Assembly: GCA_903831575.1 (NCBI GenBank)
Contig: CAIKYB010000026.1
Location: forward strand, 62,001 to 126,000
DNA length: 64,000 bases
From: an uncultured Bacteroidota bacterium
GTDB taxonomy: Bacteria; Bacteroidota; Bacteroidia; Chitinophagales; Chitinophagaceae
Direction of reading: 5' to 3'
Shown: positions 48,480-58,837 of the stretch, piece after piece
Layout: each line of letters begins with the position of its first letter
How positions within the stretch are numbered: the first letter of the stretch is position 1
The notes under the pieces: model-generated
The model's database searches: none
What the model was told of the DNA's origin: nothing
The model's input: the letters and a program-made list of their open reading frames with translations, nothing else
Translations under genes and position numbers: made by a program

Positions 48480-49127
48480 TTATGCGTATTTTACAATGAT
48501 TGATTCGATCACATTAGCTGCATCTTCACATTTATCCGTAACAACTTCCATGATTTGATAAATCTCTCTTTTTTTGATTACTTCTTTTGCATCGGGTTCT
48601 GTAGCAAATAATCTTTCAATACTCATGTCAAAAATGTCATCACCTTGATTTTCAATGCTGTTTATGGCAACCAGTGCATCAGTAATTTGACGCATGTTTT
48701 TCATATTCCGTAATTCGGTAACGGCTTTGTGTACGTGAATACAACCCAAAGCAATTAAATCCGCCATTTTTTGAATACCGATATCATTTGGGTCTACATT
48801 ATAAAAGTTGATTTTTTTTGCAGAAGCATAGATACAGTCTGCAATGTCATCAAGAGCCGATGCTAAATAATGGATATCTTCTCTGTCAAATGGGGTGATG
48901 AAATTCTTGCCGAGTTCTGTAAATATCTGATGCGTATAATCATCATTGATATGCTCCATGTCTTCCACTTCCTTTATTAGTTTGCCTCTCTGCTCGAAAT
49001 CAGGTTCACTTACTACGTCTTTAAGTTTAGCCCCCATTTTTACCAATACTTCTGAAACGCTCTCAAATAATTGGTAGAAAACTCTGTCTTTTGGAAGGAA
49101 GATTTTAAGTATTGTATTAAATGCCAT
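48480..49127 (-). CDS. DUF47 family (PhoU-like) protein
   Basis: VEDMEHINDDYTHQIFTELGKNFITPFDREDIHYLASALDDIADCIYASAKKI; paired with the Pit transporter. Confidence 0.94.
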   Translation of the reverse strand: MAFNTILKIFLPKDRVFYQLFESVSEVLVKMGAKLKDVVSEPDFEQRGKLIKEVEDMEHINDDYTHQIFTELGKNFITPFDREDIHYLASALDDIADCIYASAKKINFYNVDPNDIGIQKMADLIALGCIHVHKAVTELRNMKNMRQITDALVAINSIENQGDDIFDMSIERLFATEPDAKEVIKKREIYQIMEVVTDKCEDAANVIESIIVKYA

Positions 49128-49484
49128 TTTTTTATATTTATCGACAAAAGTAGCGTTGTTTTGACTTAAATGTACACTAAGAAATCTATTTTTTCCCAGC
49201 TGAAATTCATCACCCCTTTTTATTTCTTTATTTTAAAAGCAAAAGCATCTCAAATATACGACTAGCAAGGATTTTGTTTTGTTTGTTTTTGTCATGAGAT
49301 TATGAGGCATAACAATTTGGTAATATTAGCTTGGGGTTAAGTCGTGCTCAATTTTAATGAATCAAAATTGTCTAGGTAAAAAAAATGAATTGATTAGCTT
49401 TTCAATCTTTCGTAGGCTTATCTTTGCAACTTGTTTAAGGCGTTATTATTTAATTGAAACAATAAGAATAAACCTCTTCTCGAA

Positions 49485-50234
49485 ATGTACAAATCCAATT
49501 TATTAGCAATATCATTTTTATTTCTCGTTACATTCCAATCTTGTATCTCAAGCAAAAAATTAAATTATTTTGATGACCAAATCCCAGGTGTTCAAAAGTT
49601 GGACTCTACAAATTCTTTCAACAACCACAGAATTAAACAAAACGACAGATTGTCAATTGTAATTAGTTCTACTGATCCGGGTTTGACAGCATATTTGAAT
49701 CCCAATATCTCTTCAGTCAATAGTCTTGGTGGTTATTTAGTTAATTCACAAGGTGCGATCGAATTTCCTTTACTAGGAAAAGTGTCTATTGAAGGTCTTA
49801 CTACAGTCGAGGCGGCCTCGCTTTTAAAAGAAAAATTGGCTTATTATTTTAAAGATCTTTATGTGAATGTAACACTTCAGGGAAAAGTCTACTTTTTAAC
49901 AAGCAAAGGTGGAGGAAATATAGTTTTGCAAAATGAGAGAATGACCATTTTAGAAGCGGTTACTCAAATGCCCAATATTGATCCATATGATAAGAGAGAA
50001 GATGTTTGGCTTATCAGAGAAGATAGCGGCAAGCGTTATTTTTCAAAGGTAAATTTGAATAGTAAGAAAATATTTGAATCGCCATATTTTTATTTAAAAA
50101 ATAATGATATGGTCTATATTAAACCAAGTAGATTTAGTAACAATTGGTTTAATAGCCCTTCCAGTCCTGTCAAAATTGTAATAAGTATCTTTGGAAGCGC
50201 CCTGGCGTTGATTTTATTACTTAAAAATTTATAA
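49485..50234 (+). CDS. Polysaccharide biosynthesis/export lipoprotein (Wza family)
   Basis: Lipobox VTFQSC; IKQNDRLSIVISSTDP, NSQGAIEFPLLGKVSIEGLTTVEAASLLKEKL, C-terminal TM. Confidence 0.93.
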   Translation: MYKSNLLAISFLFLVTFQSCISSKKLNYFDDQIPGVQKLDSTNSFNNHRIKQNDRLSIVISSTDPGLTAYLNPNISSVNSLGGYLVNSQGAIEFPLLGKVSIEGLTTVEAASLLKEKLAYYFKDLYVNVTLQGKVYFLTSKGGGNIVLQNERMTILEAVTQMPNIDPYDKREDVWLIREDSGKRYFSKVNLNSKKIFESPYFYLKNNDMVYIKPSRFSNNWFNSPSSPVKIVISIFGSALALILLLKNL

Positions 50235-50238
50235 AAAT

Positions 50239-52614
50239 ATGAGTAAGGTAGATTATAATATTTGGGAAGGTAATGTTGCCAAAACAGAAAAGGACATTAA
50301 TGTTCTCTCAAAATCTGCTGCTGCCTCGTTTGATATAGATTTTAGTAGAATTCTTGCTTTGTGGCCTTTTATTTTATTATTTGCTTTATTAGGATATACA
50401 GTAGGTAGCATTTATTTGCGATACGTAACACCTATTTATACAATTGCCACTAGTATTTCATTAGAAGAAAAAGACGATATTTCTTTGGGACAGATACTTT
50501 TGGGAACAACCAAAGATCCATTAAATGATAAAATTGCCTATTTCAAATCTCCTACAATAGCTGCACAACTAATTGATTCTTTAGGAATTCAGTATCATGC
50601 TGAATCTCAAGGAAGGTTTAAGAATAAGGATTATTATGGAATTTTGAGATGGCAAATATTAGAAAGTACAGATAAGGTTGCTCCTGAAATAAGTTTTTCA
50701 ATTTTGCCAAATGCAAAAGGTTTCCAATTTGTTTCGGGATCAACAAATGGAAATGCTAAATGGGGAGTGCCTTTCTATTTGAAAAATGTATTAGTAGTGG
50801 TTAGCAAACTCCAAACTACGATATCCAATAATCCGATTTTTTGTCACAATGTAAATAAATTGACAGAAGCATTCAAATTGAGTGGTAACGTTAATGTGAC
50901 ACCTGCAAAAGAAAGTAACGTTTTAACTGTTGTGTATTCTGATATTTCCAGCGAAAGAGCAATTGATATTTTGAATGGCTTGATCAAATTACAAAATCAG
51001 GTATTGGAAAGAGATAAATCTATAGGGTTTTCTAAAGCCATCGCATTTATTGAAAATAGAATGGAGCCGCTAAGAAGAGAATTAGATTCAATAGAGTCAT
51101 CTTTGGCAGCATTTAAAGCAAGTAGAGGAATTGGAGGAGCCTCAGTAAATGGCGATAACTATATTCAAAAAATGCAAGGCTATGATAACGAGTTGACTAG
51201 AATAAATATCATGGAAGCCACCATCAAAGCAGTAGAAGATTTTATAAATAATCCTAATTTAAAAGATGCAGATTTAGCCTTTGTAGGTATTGATAATGGC
51301 GGATTACAAGCAATATGTGGTCAATACCAATCAATGCGGATTCAACGTGACAAGTTGGCTTTGACTGTTCAAGAAACAAACCCTACCTTAATCCTCGTTA
51401 ATAAAAATCTTGCCGATCTGAGAAGTAATATGGAAAAGCAATTAGCAAGTTCCAAAAATAATCTTAAGATTGCTCAAAATACCTATCAGAATAAGATGGC
51501 TAGCGCTAATGCATTGTTGCAAAATGTACCTCTTATAGAAAAGGAGTTGATGGATAAGACACGTTTTCAAAACATTAAAGAAGCTTTATACCTCACATTA
51601 TTACAAAAGCGTGAAGAGGCATACATAGCAAAGGCGTCCGTAACTGCAAATACAAAAATAATTTACCCTCCCCTAAAATCAAATGCAATCATTAAGCCTA
51701 GCAAGACTGCAATTTTGTTGACATCCATTTTGATTGGGTTGTTTTTACCAATCATATTCGCGATACTTAAAGAGATTACAAATAAAAAAATTGTTACTAA
51801 AAAACATTTGCAAAGCATTTCAGATTTACCTGTTTTAGCTGAGCTTGAGCAGGTTGCCAACACTGAGTCTTATCCTTTTGTAATCGGAGGAAACAATAGG
51901 TCAATGTTTGGAGAACAAATCAGGTCATTGCGTACTAATATTAATTTTTATCTGAATACAGAAAAAACATCAAATTATATTCTTTTGACGTCTAGTGTGA
52001 GTGGTGAAGGGAAGTCATTTCTTTCACTAAACATTGCCAAGAGTTATTCCTTACAAGGGAAAAAAGTGGCTTTATTGGAATTTGATTTAAGAAGACCAAA
52101 GTTAACTAAAGCCTTAGGCCTTGAAGCCAATAGCGCAGGTTTGACTGGATTGTTGATTGGAAATAGTACACCAGCAGATATTCTCCTCCCTATAATTAAT
52201 GATGAAAAAGAACACCTTGATTTATTCCCCTCAGGAGCGATACCTCCAAATCCTCAAGAGTTATTGTCTTCAAAATACATGTTAACATTAAAGAAATACC
52301 TAGATGAAAATTACGACATTATTGTTATTGATACCCCTCCTTTTGGAATCGTAGCAGATGCTCAAATTCTGGGAGCATGGGCTGATTTAACTTTAATTGT
52401 AACTCGATTTAATCAAACAGTGAAAGAACAGATACAAGAAATTAACGAATGGCACAGCAGAGGTGTTTTTAAAAGTGAAGGAATTATATTTAATGGCGTT
52501 AAGAATACCGGCTATTTCGGCTATAAGTATGGATACTATTACTATAAGCGTAAATATGGCTATGGTTATTATTCTAATTATACCAGCGGAAAAAAAGACA
52601 AAGGGGTATATTAA
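50239..52614 (+). CDS. Polysaccharide biosynthesis tyrosine autokinase (Wzc family)
   Basis: Wzz domain, LLTSSVSGEGKSFLSLNIAKSYSLQGKKVALLEFDLRRPKL (Walker A/A'), Tyr-rich tail FGYKYGYYYYKRKYGYGYYSNY. Confidence 0.96.
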   Translation: MSKVDYNIWEGNVAKTEKDINVLSKSAAASFDIDFSRILALWPFILLFALLGYTVGSIYLRYVTPIYTIATSISLEEKDDISLGQILLGTTKDPLNDKIAYFKSPTIAAQLIDSLGIQYHAESQGRFKNKDYYGILRWQILESTDKVAPEISFSILPNAKGFQFVSGSTNGNAKWGVPFYLKNVLVVVSKLQTTISNNPIFCHNVNKLTEAFKLSGNVNVTPAKESNVLTVVYSDISSERAIDILNGLIKLQNQVLERDKSIGFSKAIAFIENRMEPLRRELDSIESSLAAFKASRGIGGASVNGDNYIQKMQGYDNELTRINIMEATIKAVEDFINNPNLKDADLAFVGIDNGGLQAICGQYQSMRIQRDKLALTVQETNPTLILVNKNLADLRSNMEKQLASSKNNLKIAQNTYQNKMASANALLQNVPLIEKELMDKTRFQNIKEALYLTLLQKREEAYIAKASVTANTKIIYPPLKSNAIIKPSKTAILLTSILIGLFLPIIFAILKEITNKKIVTKKHLQSISDLPVLAELEQVANTESYPFVIGGNNRSMFGEQIRSLRTNINFYLNTEKTSNYILLTSSVSGEGKSFLSLNIAKSYSLQGKKVALLEFDLRRPKLTKALGLEANSAGLTGLLIGNSTPADILLPIINDEKEHLDLFPSGAIPPNPQELLSSKYMLTLKKYLDENYDIIVIDTPPFGIVADAQILGAWADLTLIVTRFNQTVKEQIQEINEWHSRGVFKSEGIIFNGVKNTGYFGYKYGYYYYKRKYGYGYYSNYTSGKKDKGVY

Positions 52615-52703
52615 TCAATAATAAAATTTGTTAAACAACAAATAACCAAAGATGATTTTCTTCTCCATTCATGAAGTGAAAAATAATACTCCCATAAAAA
52701 TCC

Positions 52704-53660
52704 ATGCCCACTCAAAAAGATAATATTATTGTAACTGGAGGAGCGGGCTTTATTGGAAGTCATGTAGTGGAGCATCTCTTGCAACACAATTATGCCGTAA
52801 CGGTAATTGATAATTTTGATCCATTTTATGATAAAAAAATAAAGCAAAAGAATACCAGTTCTTTTATTTCTAATCCTGATGTAACGTTCCTTGAGCTGGA
52901 TATTCTTGATAAAAGTCAACTTCAAAATCAGCTATGCGGAGATTATAAAGCCATTATTCATTTAGCAGCTAAAGCGGGCGTAAGACCTTCTATTGAGAAT
53001 CCGACTTCTTATCAAGCGGTGAATGTTGCCGGGACACAAAATATGCTTGAAATTGCTAGAGTAAAGGGAATCAAACAATTTGTATTTGCATCTTCCAGCA
53101 GTGTTTATGGTGTGAATAAAAATATACCATGGCAGGAAAACGATGGGTTGTTATTTCCCATCAGTCCTTATGCAAGTACAAAGATTTCTGCGGAGTTAAT
53201 GGGTCATGTGTATAGCCACCTTTACGGAATTCGATTTTTAGCTTTACGTTTTTTTACAGTCTATGGTCCAAGACAAAGGCCGGATTTGGCGATTCATGCC
53301 TTTAGTAAAAAAATATTAAATAATCAGCCCATAAACTTTTTCGGTGACGGTAGTACGAAAAGAGATTATACTTATATAGATGATATTGTAGCAGGAGTAT
53401 ATAGCGCACTTCATTATACTTCATCTGATTACGAGGTATTTAATTTAGGTAATCACCATGCGATTTCATTGACTGAAATGGTAAATACTTTAGAAATAGT
53501 CTTTGAAAAAAAAGCCATCATCAATAAACTTCCCGAACAAATGGGGGATGTTTCCATAACTTACGCCGATATCAGCAAAGCTCAACGGTTACTTAACTAT
53601 AATCCTCAAACTCCGTTTAATGTTGGGGTTGCCAATTTTAAAACATGGCTCTTGAAATAA
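52704..53660 (+). CDS. NAD-dependent epimerase/dehydratase (UDP-glucuronate 4-epimerase-like)
   Basis: IIVTGGAGFIGSHVVEHLL, VIDNFDPFYDKKIKQKN, SPYASTKISAE, FFGDGSTKRDYTYIDDIV. Confidence 0.92.
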   Translation: MPTQKDNIIVTGGAGFIGSHVVEHLLQHNYAVTVIDNFDPFYDKKIKQKNTSSFISNPDVTFLELDILDKSQLQNQLCGDYKAIIHLAAKAGVRPSIENPTSYQAVNVAGTQNMLEIARVKGIKQFVFASSSSVYGVNKNIPWQENDGLLFPISPYASTKISAELMGHVYSHLYGIRFLALRFFTVYGPRQRPDLAIHAFSKKILNNQPINFFGDGSTKRDYTYIDDIVAGVYSALHYTSSDYEVFNLGNHHAISLTEMVNTLEIVFEKKAIINKLPEQMGDVSITYADISKAQRLLNYNPQTPFNVGVANFKTWLLK

Positions 53661-53698
53661 AATATTGAATATTCGTCACCATTTTTTTGATTTGAACA

Positions 53699-54817
53699 AT
53701 GGCCAAGATTAAAGTTTTACATATCATTAAGTCTCTCGGTCGGGGTGGTGCAGAGGTATTATTGCAAGAGACTTTAATGATTCATGATAAGGATCAATTT
53801 GAATTTCATTACATTTATTTTCTTCCCTGGAAGAATCAAATGGTTGCTGGCATTGCGCAAGCAGGAGGAAAGGTTAATTTATTTTCTGCTAAAAATAATA
53901 TTTTTATTTTACTGCAAACTTTAAGGGTGATCAAATACATCAGGTCAAACAAAATTGATTTGGTACATTGCCATCTTCCATGGGCAGGATTTTTGGGAAG
54001 AGTTGTTTATAAACTTATCAAAATCCCTGTTTTTTATACCGAACATAATATTCAACAACGTTACCATCGCATTACCAGAGTGTTAAATAAATTTACCTTC
54101 AACTGGCAATCGAAGGTAGTAGCGGTTTCAAATGACGTTGCCGTTTCAATAGAAAAAGCCATTCAGCCGAAAGTGTCTGTGACCACCATTTTAAATGGGG
54201 TAAATACACTGACATTTCAAAGAGACTTGAATGAAGGTATTAGCAAAAGAAAGGAAAACAATATTGATGCTGCTGCTGTTCTTGTTGGAACTGTTGCAGT
54301 TTTTAGATTTCAAAAAAGGTTGAAAGAATGGATTGATGTATTCAAGATGGCACATCAAAAATTTCCAAATATCAGAGGCTGTATTATAGGCGATGGTATT
54401 TTAAAAGAAGACATTATACAGCATGTAAAAGCTGTCGGCATGGAGCCGTATATTATTTTTCCTGGATTACAGACTCATGTAAAACCCTGGTTTTCTGCTA
54501 TGGATGTTTTTATGATGACTTCTTCATTTGAAGGCCTTCCCATTGCATTACTTGAAGCGATGAGTATGGAATGCGCAATTGTATCTACAGATGCCGGAGG
54601 AATTAAAGAAGTAATCAGAAATGGCAAAGACGGGTTTACGGAATCTGTAGAAGATTGGAAATTATTAGAAAAGCCAATGGAGTATTTGATTCAAAATCCT
54701 ATTGAGATAAAAAACTTTGGCAGCAAAGCGAGGGCAAGGGTTGAAGAGTCTTTTAGTTTGACTCATATGGTAAATCAAATTGAAGTTTTATACAAATCTG
54801 TCCCAACCAATAATTAA
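53699..54817 (+). CDS. Glycosyltransferase family 4
   Basis: KVLHIIKSLGRGGAEVLLQE, VHCHLPWAGFLGR, VFMMTSSFEGLPIALLEAMSMECAIVSTDAGGIKEVI. Confidence 0.95.
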   Translation: MAKIKVLHIIKSLGRGGAEVLLQETLMIHDKDQFEFHYIYFLPWKNQMVAGIAQAGGKVNLFSAKNNIFILLQTLRVIKYIRSNKIDLVHCHLPWAGFLGRVVYKLIKIPVFYTEHNIQQRYHRITRVLNKFTFNWQSKVVAVSNDVAVSIEKAIQPKVSVTTILNGVNTLTFQRDLNEGISKRKENNIDAAAVLVGTVAVFRFQKRLKEWIDVFKMAHQKFPNIRGCIIGDGILKEDIIQHVKAVGMEPYIIFPGLQTHVKPWFSAMDVFMMTSSFEGLPIALLEAMSMECAIVSTDAGGIKEVIRNGKDGFTESVEDWKLLEKPMEYLIQNPIEIKNFGSKARARVEESFSLTHMVNQIEVLYKSVPTNN

Positions 54818-54821
54818 CAAA

Positions 54822-55781
54822 ATGGAATTCTCTCAAGCACAACAAACAGATCTTCCGGAAATTATTGCCTTACTTAAAAAAAGTCTGGGAGAAAGTCTGT
54901 TGCCTAAATCAGAAGCCTATTTCATTTGGAAACATGTAAAGAATCCTTTTGGTCAATCTAAAATCCTTTTGGCGAAAGGCGGCAATCAAATCATTGGAGT
55001 TAGGGCGTTTATGCAATGGCGTTGGGTTAATGCTACTGATACAATAACAGCAGTGAGAGCTGTTGATACAGCCACTGATCCTCTGCATCAGGGAAAAGGA
55101 ATTTTTAGCCAGCTCACCAAAAAGATGGTTGAAGAATGTAAAAGTGAAGGTGTTGGATTTGTGTTTAATACTCCCAACAGTATTAGTATGCCCGGGTATT
55201 TGAAATTGGGCTGGTATGCTATTGGCAGAATGCCTTTGTATATAGGCCCAGGAAGTATGACACCGAGATTATTTTCAGAAAAGGCAATGGAGAAAATTTA
55301 TGCAGGATATTCAACTAAAGACGTTTTTCATAAGTTAAATAAAGACTGGAGTGTAAGCCCTGCGCCAATTGTGATGCATACTCCTGTTAATTATGCATAC
55401 CTTAATTGGCGGTATAATGAATGCCCGGTTGCTGATTACGGGGCCGTTATTGAGCCAGGTCAATTTGGCTTTATATTTCGCTTAAAAAAAGTAAATCGTT
55501 TTATAGAATTGCGAATTTGCGAACTCTGGACAGAAAATACCCATGCTGATAAATTAGCAAAAAAAGCCATTAAGAAATTAATAAGAGCAACTAGGCCTGT
55601 TTTGGTTTCTTGTGCCCCTTCTCCCTTGTTTGAAACCTCTAAAAAAAGAATCCTTGGATTATTTGGACCAATGAAAAAAGGGCCCGTGGTTACATTAAGA
55701 CCGCTTGCAATTGATAAACTTAATATCTTTAATGAGTTTAATAAATGGAATCCATCCATAGGGTCAATGGAATTATTTTAA
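54822..55781 (+). CDS. GNAT family N-acetyltransferase in EPS locus
   Basis: VRAVDTATDPLHQGKGIFSQLTKKMVEECKSEGVGFVFNTPN. ATG at 54822 is preferred over the track start 54780. Confidence 0.85.
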   Translation: MEFSQAQQTDLPEIIALLKKSLGESLLPKSEAYFIWKHVKNPFGQSKILLAKGGNQIIGVRAFMQWRWVNATDTITAVRAVDTATDPLHQGKGIFSQLTKKMVEECKSEGVGFVFNTPNSISMPGYLKLGWYAIGRMPLYIGPGSMTPRLFSEKAMEKIYAGYSTKDVFHKLNKDWSVSPAPIVMHTPVNYAYLNWRYNECPVADYGAVIEPGQFGFIFRLKKVNRFIELRICELWTENTHADKLAKKAIKKLIRATRPVLVSCAPSPLFETSKKRILGLFGPMKKGPVVTLRPLAIDKLNIFNEFNKWNPSIGSMELF

Positions 55782-55784
55782 TTC

Positions 55785-56939
55785 ATGGACATCATAATTG
55801 TTATAATACTGATATTGTTGCTTAACTCCTATTTGGTGAAGTACTTCACAAGTAGATACGAGTTGAGGTTTAAAAATTACTTATGGACATTGTTTGCTGT
55901 TCATTTTATTCTTACCTGTGCTTATATTTTTTATACTCTTACCTCTAGAAGTGATTCTGCGAGTTATTTTTTGAGATCATCAGAAACAACAGATTGGCAG
56001 TCCTTATATATGACAGGTACTAAATTCGTGGGTTTTCTTGCTTGGCCTTTTATTAATAAACTTGGCTTATCTTATTTTTCAATGAATATTTTGTTTTCTT
56101 TTTTCGGCTACTTGGGAGTTGTATTTTTCTACCTTATGGCTCAGGAAAATATAAAAACTAAAATAAGCTTCTTTGGCCTTAGTGTTGTAGAGCTTGTATT
56201 TCTATTTCCAAATCTACATTTTTGGACTTCTTCTTTAGGAAAGGGAAGCACTATATTTTTAGGGATAGGATTATTTACTTTCGGGTTGAGTAGATTTAAC
56301 CGAAGAATTATTCCTTTAATATTAGGCAGCTATTTGATTTTCATGATTAGGCCTCATATATTATTAGCAATAGTCTTAGCTGTTATTATTGGAATTTTTA
56401 TTACGAGTGCTGGTATTAAACCAATTGTTAAATGGTTGATTATCATTATTGCAGTTACTATATTTATAAATATTAGTGACAGTGTATTAAAATTTACAGA
56501 TGTTGATTCATTGGATATTCTATCATCTTCAACACTATCACATCGGACAGGTGAACTTGGCAGGTCGAATTCTGGAGTAGATATCCAGAATTATAATTTA
56601 TTTTTTAAAATGTTTACTTTTTGGTTTCGTCCTTTATTTATTGATGGGCTTGGCATTTTAGGGTTCATTGTTTCTTTTGAAAATGCAGTAAGTTTATTGG
56701 TGTTCTTTTTTACATTCAGGAGTTTATTTAAAAACTGGTCTGAATGGAATGGTTTTTTTAGAATCACTTTCTTTATTTTTTTATTAACATCATTTATTTT
56801 GGCACAAGTAAGTGGAAACTTAGGCATTGCAATGCGACAAAAATCCCAGTGTATTCCTTTTTTATATTTGCTATATTGCAAAGCGATCTCCATTAAAGAT
56901 TCCTTTACTCAACAAAGAAATCCTTCAAAAATCGGATAA
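55785..56939 (+). CDS. Multi-TM EpsG/Wzy-like polysaccharide polymerase candidate
   Basis: About ten hydrophobic segments, EPS context; no diagnostic motif. Confidence 0.6.
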   Translation: MDIIIVIILILLLNSYLVKYFTSRYELRFKNYLWTLFAVHFILTCAYIFYTLTSRSDSASYFLRSSETTDWQSLYMTGTKFVGFLAWPFINKLGLSYFSMNILFSFFGYLGVVFFYLMAQENIKTKISFFGLSVVELVFLFPNLHFWTSSLGKGSTIFLGIGLFTFGLSRFNRRIIPLILGSYLIFMIRPHILLAIVLAVIIGIFITSAGIKPIVKWLIIIIAVTIFINISDSVLKFTDVDSLDILSSSTLSHRTGELGRSNSGVDIQNYNLFFKMFTFWFRPLFIDGLGILGFIVSFENAVSLLVFFFTFRSLFKNWSEWNGFFRITFFIFLLTSFILAQVSGNLGIAMRQKSQCIPFLYLLYCKAISIKDSFTQQRNPSKIG

Positions 56940-56953
56940 AACAGAAGTTTTTT

Positions 56954-57943
56954 ATGCAAAATTGTGGAGTCTTTAATATATCACTTGACTTTGAGTTGCA
57001 TTGGGGCTGTTTCGAATCCAAAAGGGTATTAGATCAGACTACACAAGAATATTTCAATAATACACGAATGGTAATACCTCAAATGCTATCTCTTTTTGAG
57101 GAACATGCCATACACGTAACCTGGGCAACGGTTGGCATGTTGTTTAGTAAGAATATAAAAGACTGGGAAGCGCATATCCCTGCCGTGATACCTGATTTTT
57201 ATAACCATAAAGTGTCTGCATACGAATGGGTAAAAGAGCATGGTTTTTTTAGTGAAAAAGATCCTTTTCATTTTGCACCTGATCTAATTGAAAGAATAAA
57301 ATCAACCCCCCATCAAGAGATTGGTACACATACCTACGCGCATTATTTTTGTTTGGAAGATGGTCAGACGCTAGACCATTTTAGAGAGGATATCAGAATG
57401 GCCTGCGAAGTCTCAAGAGATTTTGGAATTGAAATAAAGTCCTTGGTTTTTCCTCGCAATCAATTCAATAAAGAGTATCTCTCTGTTTGTAATGAATTGG
57501 GAATTACTGCTGTGAGATCAAATCCAAAAATATGGTATTGGTCGCCCTCTACAGCTTCCGGTTTTTTTCGAAGATTATTTCGATCGGGCGATGCTTATTT
57601 AAAAATACAACCAATTAAAATGGTTTATTTAAAAGATATTGACACAAAACAATTTCCTCTGCAACTTCCAGCCAGCAGACTTTATAGACCTTGGTCACCA
57701 AAATATGCTTTTGCAAACAAGTTGAAAATGAATAGAATACTCAATGAGATGACACGCGCAGCAAAAAAAGGTGTGTACTATCATCTTTGGTGGCATCCTC
57801 ATAATTTGGGAAACCATCCATTAGAATGTATGGAAGAATTGAAAAGAATAATTCAACATTTTATTTTTTTAAAAAAGAAATATAATTTTCAAAGTTTAAC
57901 AATGGCCGAAACAACCAATTTACTACTGCATAATAAAAAATAA
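56954..57943 (+). CDS. Polysaccharide deacetylase family protein
   Basis: FNISLDFELHWG, VTWATVGMLF, EIGTHTYAHYFC, YHLWWHPHNLG. Confidence 0.9.
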   Translation: MQNCGVFNISLDFELHWGCFESKRVLDQTTQEYFNNTRMVIPQMLSLFEEHAIHVTWATVGMLFSKNIKDWEAHIPAVIPDFYNHKVSAYEWVKEHGFFSEKDPFHFAPDLIERIKSTPHQEIGTHTYAHYFCLEDGQTLDHFREDIRMACEVSRDFGIEIKSLVFPRNQFNKEYLSVCNELGITAVRSNPKIWYWSPSTASGFFRRLFRSGDAYLKIQPIKMVYLKDIDTKQFPLQLPASRLYRPWSPKYAFANKLKMNRILNEMTRAAKKGVYYHLWWHPHNLGNHPLECMEELKRIIQHFIFLKKKYNFQSLTMAETTNLLLHNKK

Positions 57944-57986
57944 ATTTCGACTATCTCGCATAGTTTTTTAACAGTAACTTTATTAC

Positions 57987-58601
57987 TTGTATATGAATCA
58001 TCTATATCGTCATTTTTTTAAAAGACTTTTTGATGTCATTATTTCTATAGTAATACTATTACTTTTCCTTCCTGTTTTATTTATTTTGCTGATTTTAATG
58101 TTTCTTACTGGTCATAGGCGCTTCTTTTTTGTTCAACACAGACCTGGGTATAAAGAAAAAGTTTTCGCACTGATAAAATTGAGAACGATGACTGAAGCCA
58201 TAGATGTTAATGGTAAATTTTTGCCCGATGAAATGCGGCTTACTTCTTTCGGGAAATTTTTAAGAAAAAGCTCTTTGGATGAAATTCCTCAATTCTGGAA
58301 TGTATTAAAAGGAGAAATGAGTACTATTGGCCCAAGGCCGCTGCTCATGGAGTACTTACCAATGTATTCAACCGAAGAAAAAAAAAGACATGCTGTAAAG
58401 CCGGGGATTACTGGCTGGGCTCAGGTAAATGGTAGAAATAGTATTTCCTGGGAGTCTAAATTTGCACTAGATCTATGGTATGTTTCTAATTTGAGTTTTT
58501 TATTAGACCTGAGAATAGTATTTCTAACGATAAAAAAAGTCATCAAAAAAGATGGAATTAATCAAAAGGGACAATCAACTGTTGAACCCTTTAAAAGATA
58601 A
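57987..58601 (+). CDS. Small sugar-phosphate transferase (PglC-like monotopic phosphoglycosyltransferase)
   Basis: FFKRLFDVIISIVILLLFLPV, FALIKLRTMTEA, LRKSSLDEIPQFWNVLKGEMSTIGPRPLLMEYLPMY, KPGITGWAQVNGRN. Confidence 0.95.
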   Translation: MYMNHLYRHFFKRLFDVIISIVILLLFLPVLFILLILMFLTGHRRFFFVQHRPGYKEKVFALIKLRTMTEAIDVNGKFLPDEMRLTSFGKFLRKSSLDEIPQFWNVLKGEMSTIGPRPLLMEYLPMYSTEEKKRHAVKPGITGWAQVNGRNSISWESKFALDLWYVSNLSFLLDLRIVFLTIKKVIKKDGINQKGQSTVEPFKR

Positions 58602-58837
58602 TTACTGAAACAGTTTTTTTAAAAACTAAATTCCAACGGTTTTTTATATATTTTCTAATATATGATGGATCATAGCGAAAAAAGGATAAGTGGTTTTACT
58701 TATTTTGATAAGGCTAACTATTTGTTAACCTAAAATTCAATAATTTAACTTAATTTTAGAAGTCATTATTCTTTCCCTTTGGATTCAAATTACATCTACA
58801 TTCAATGTAGAGAAAACATTTTTTTAATATACACGTT

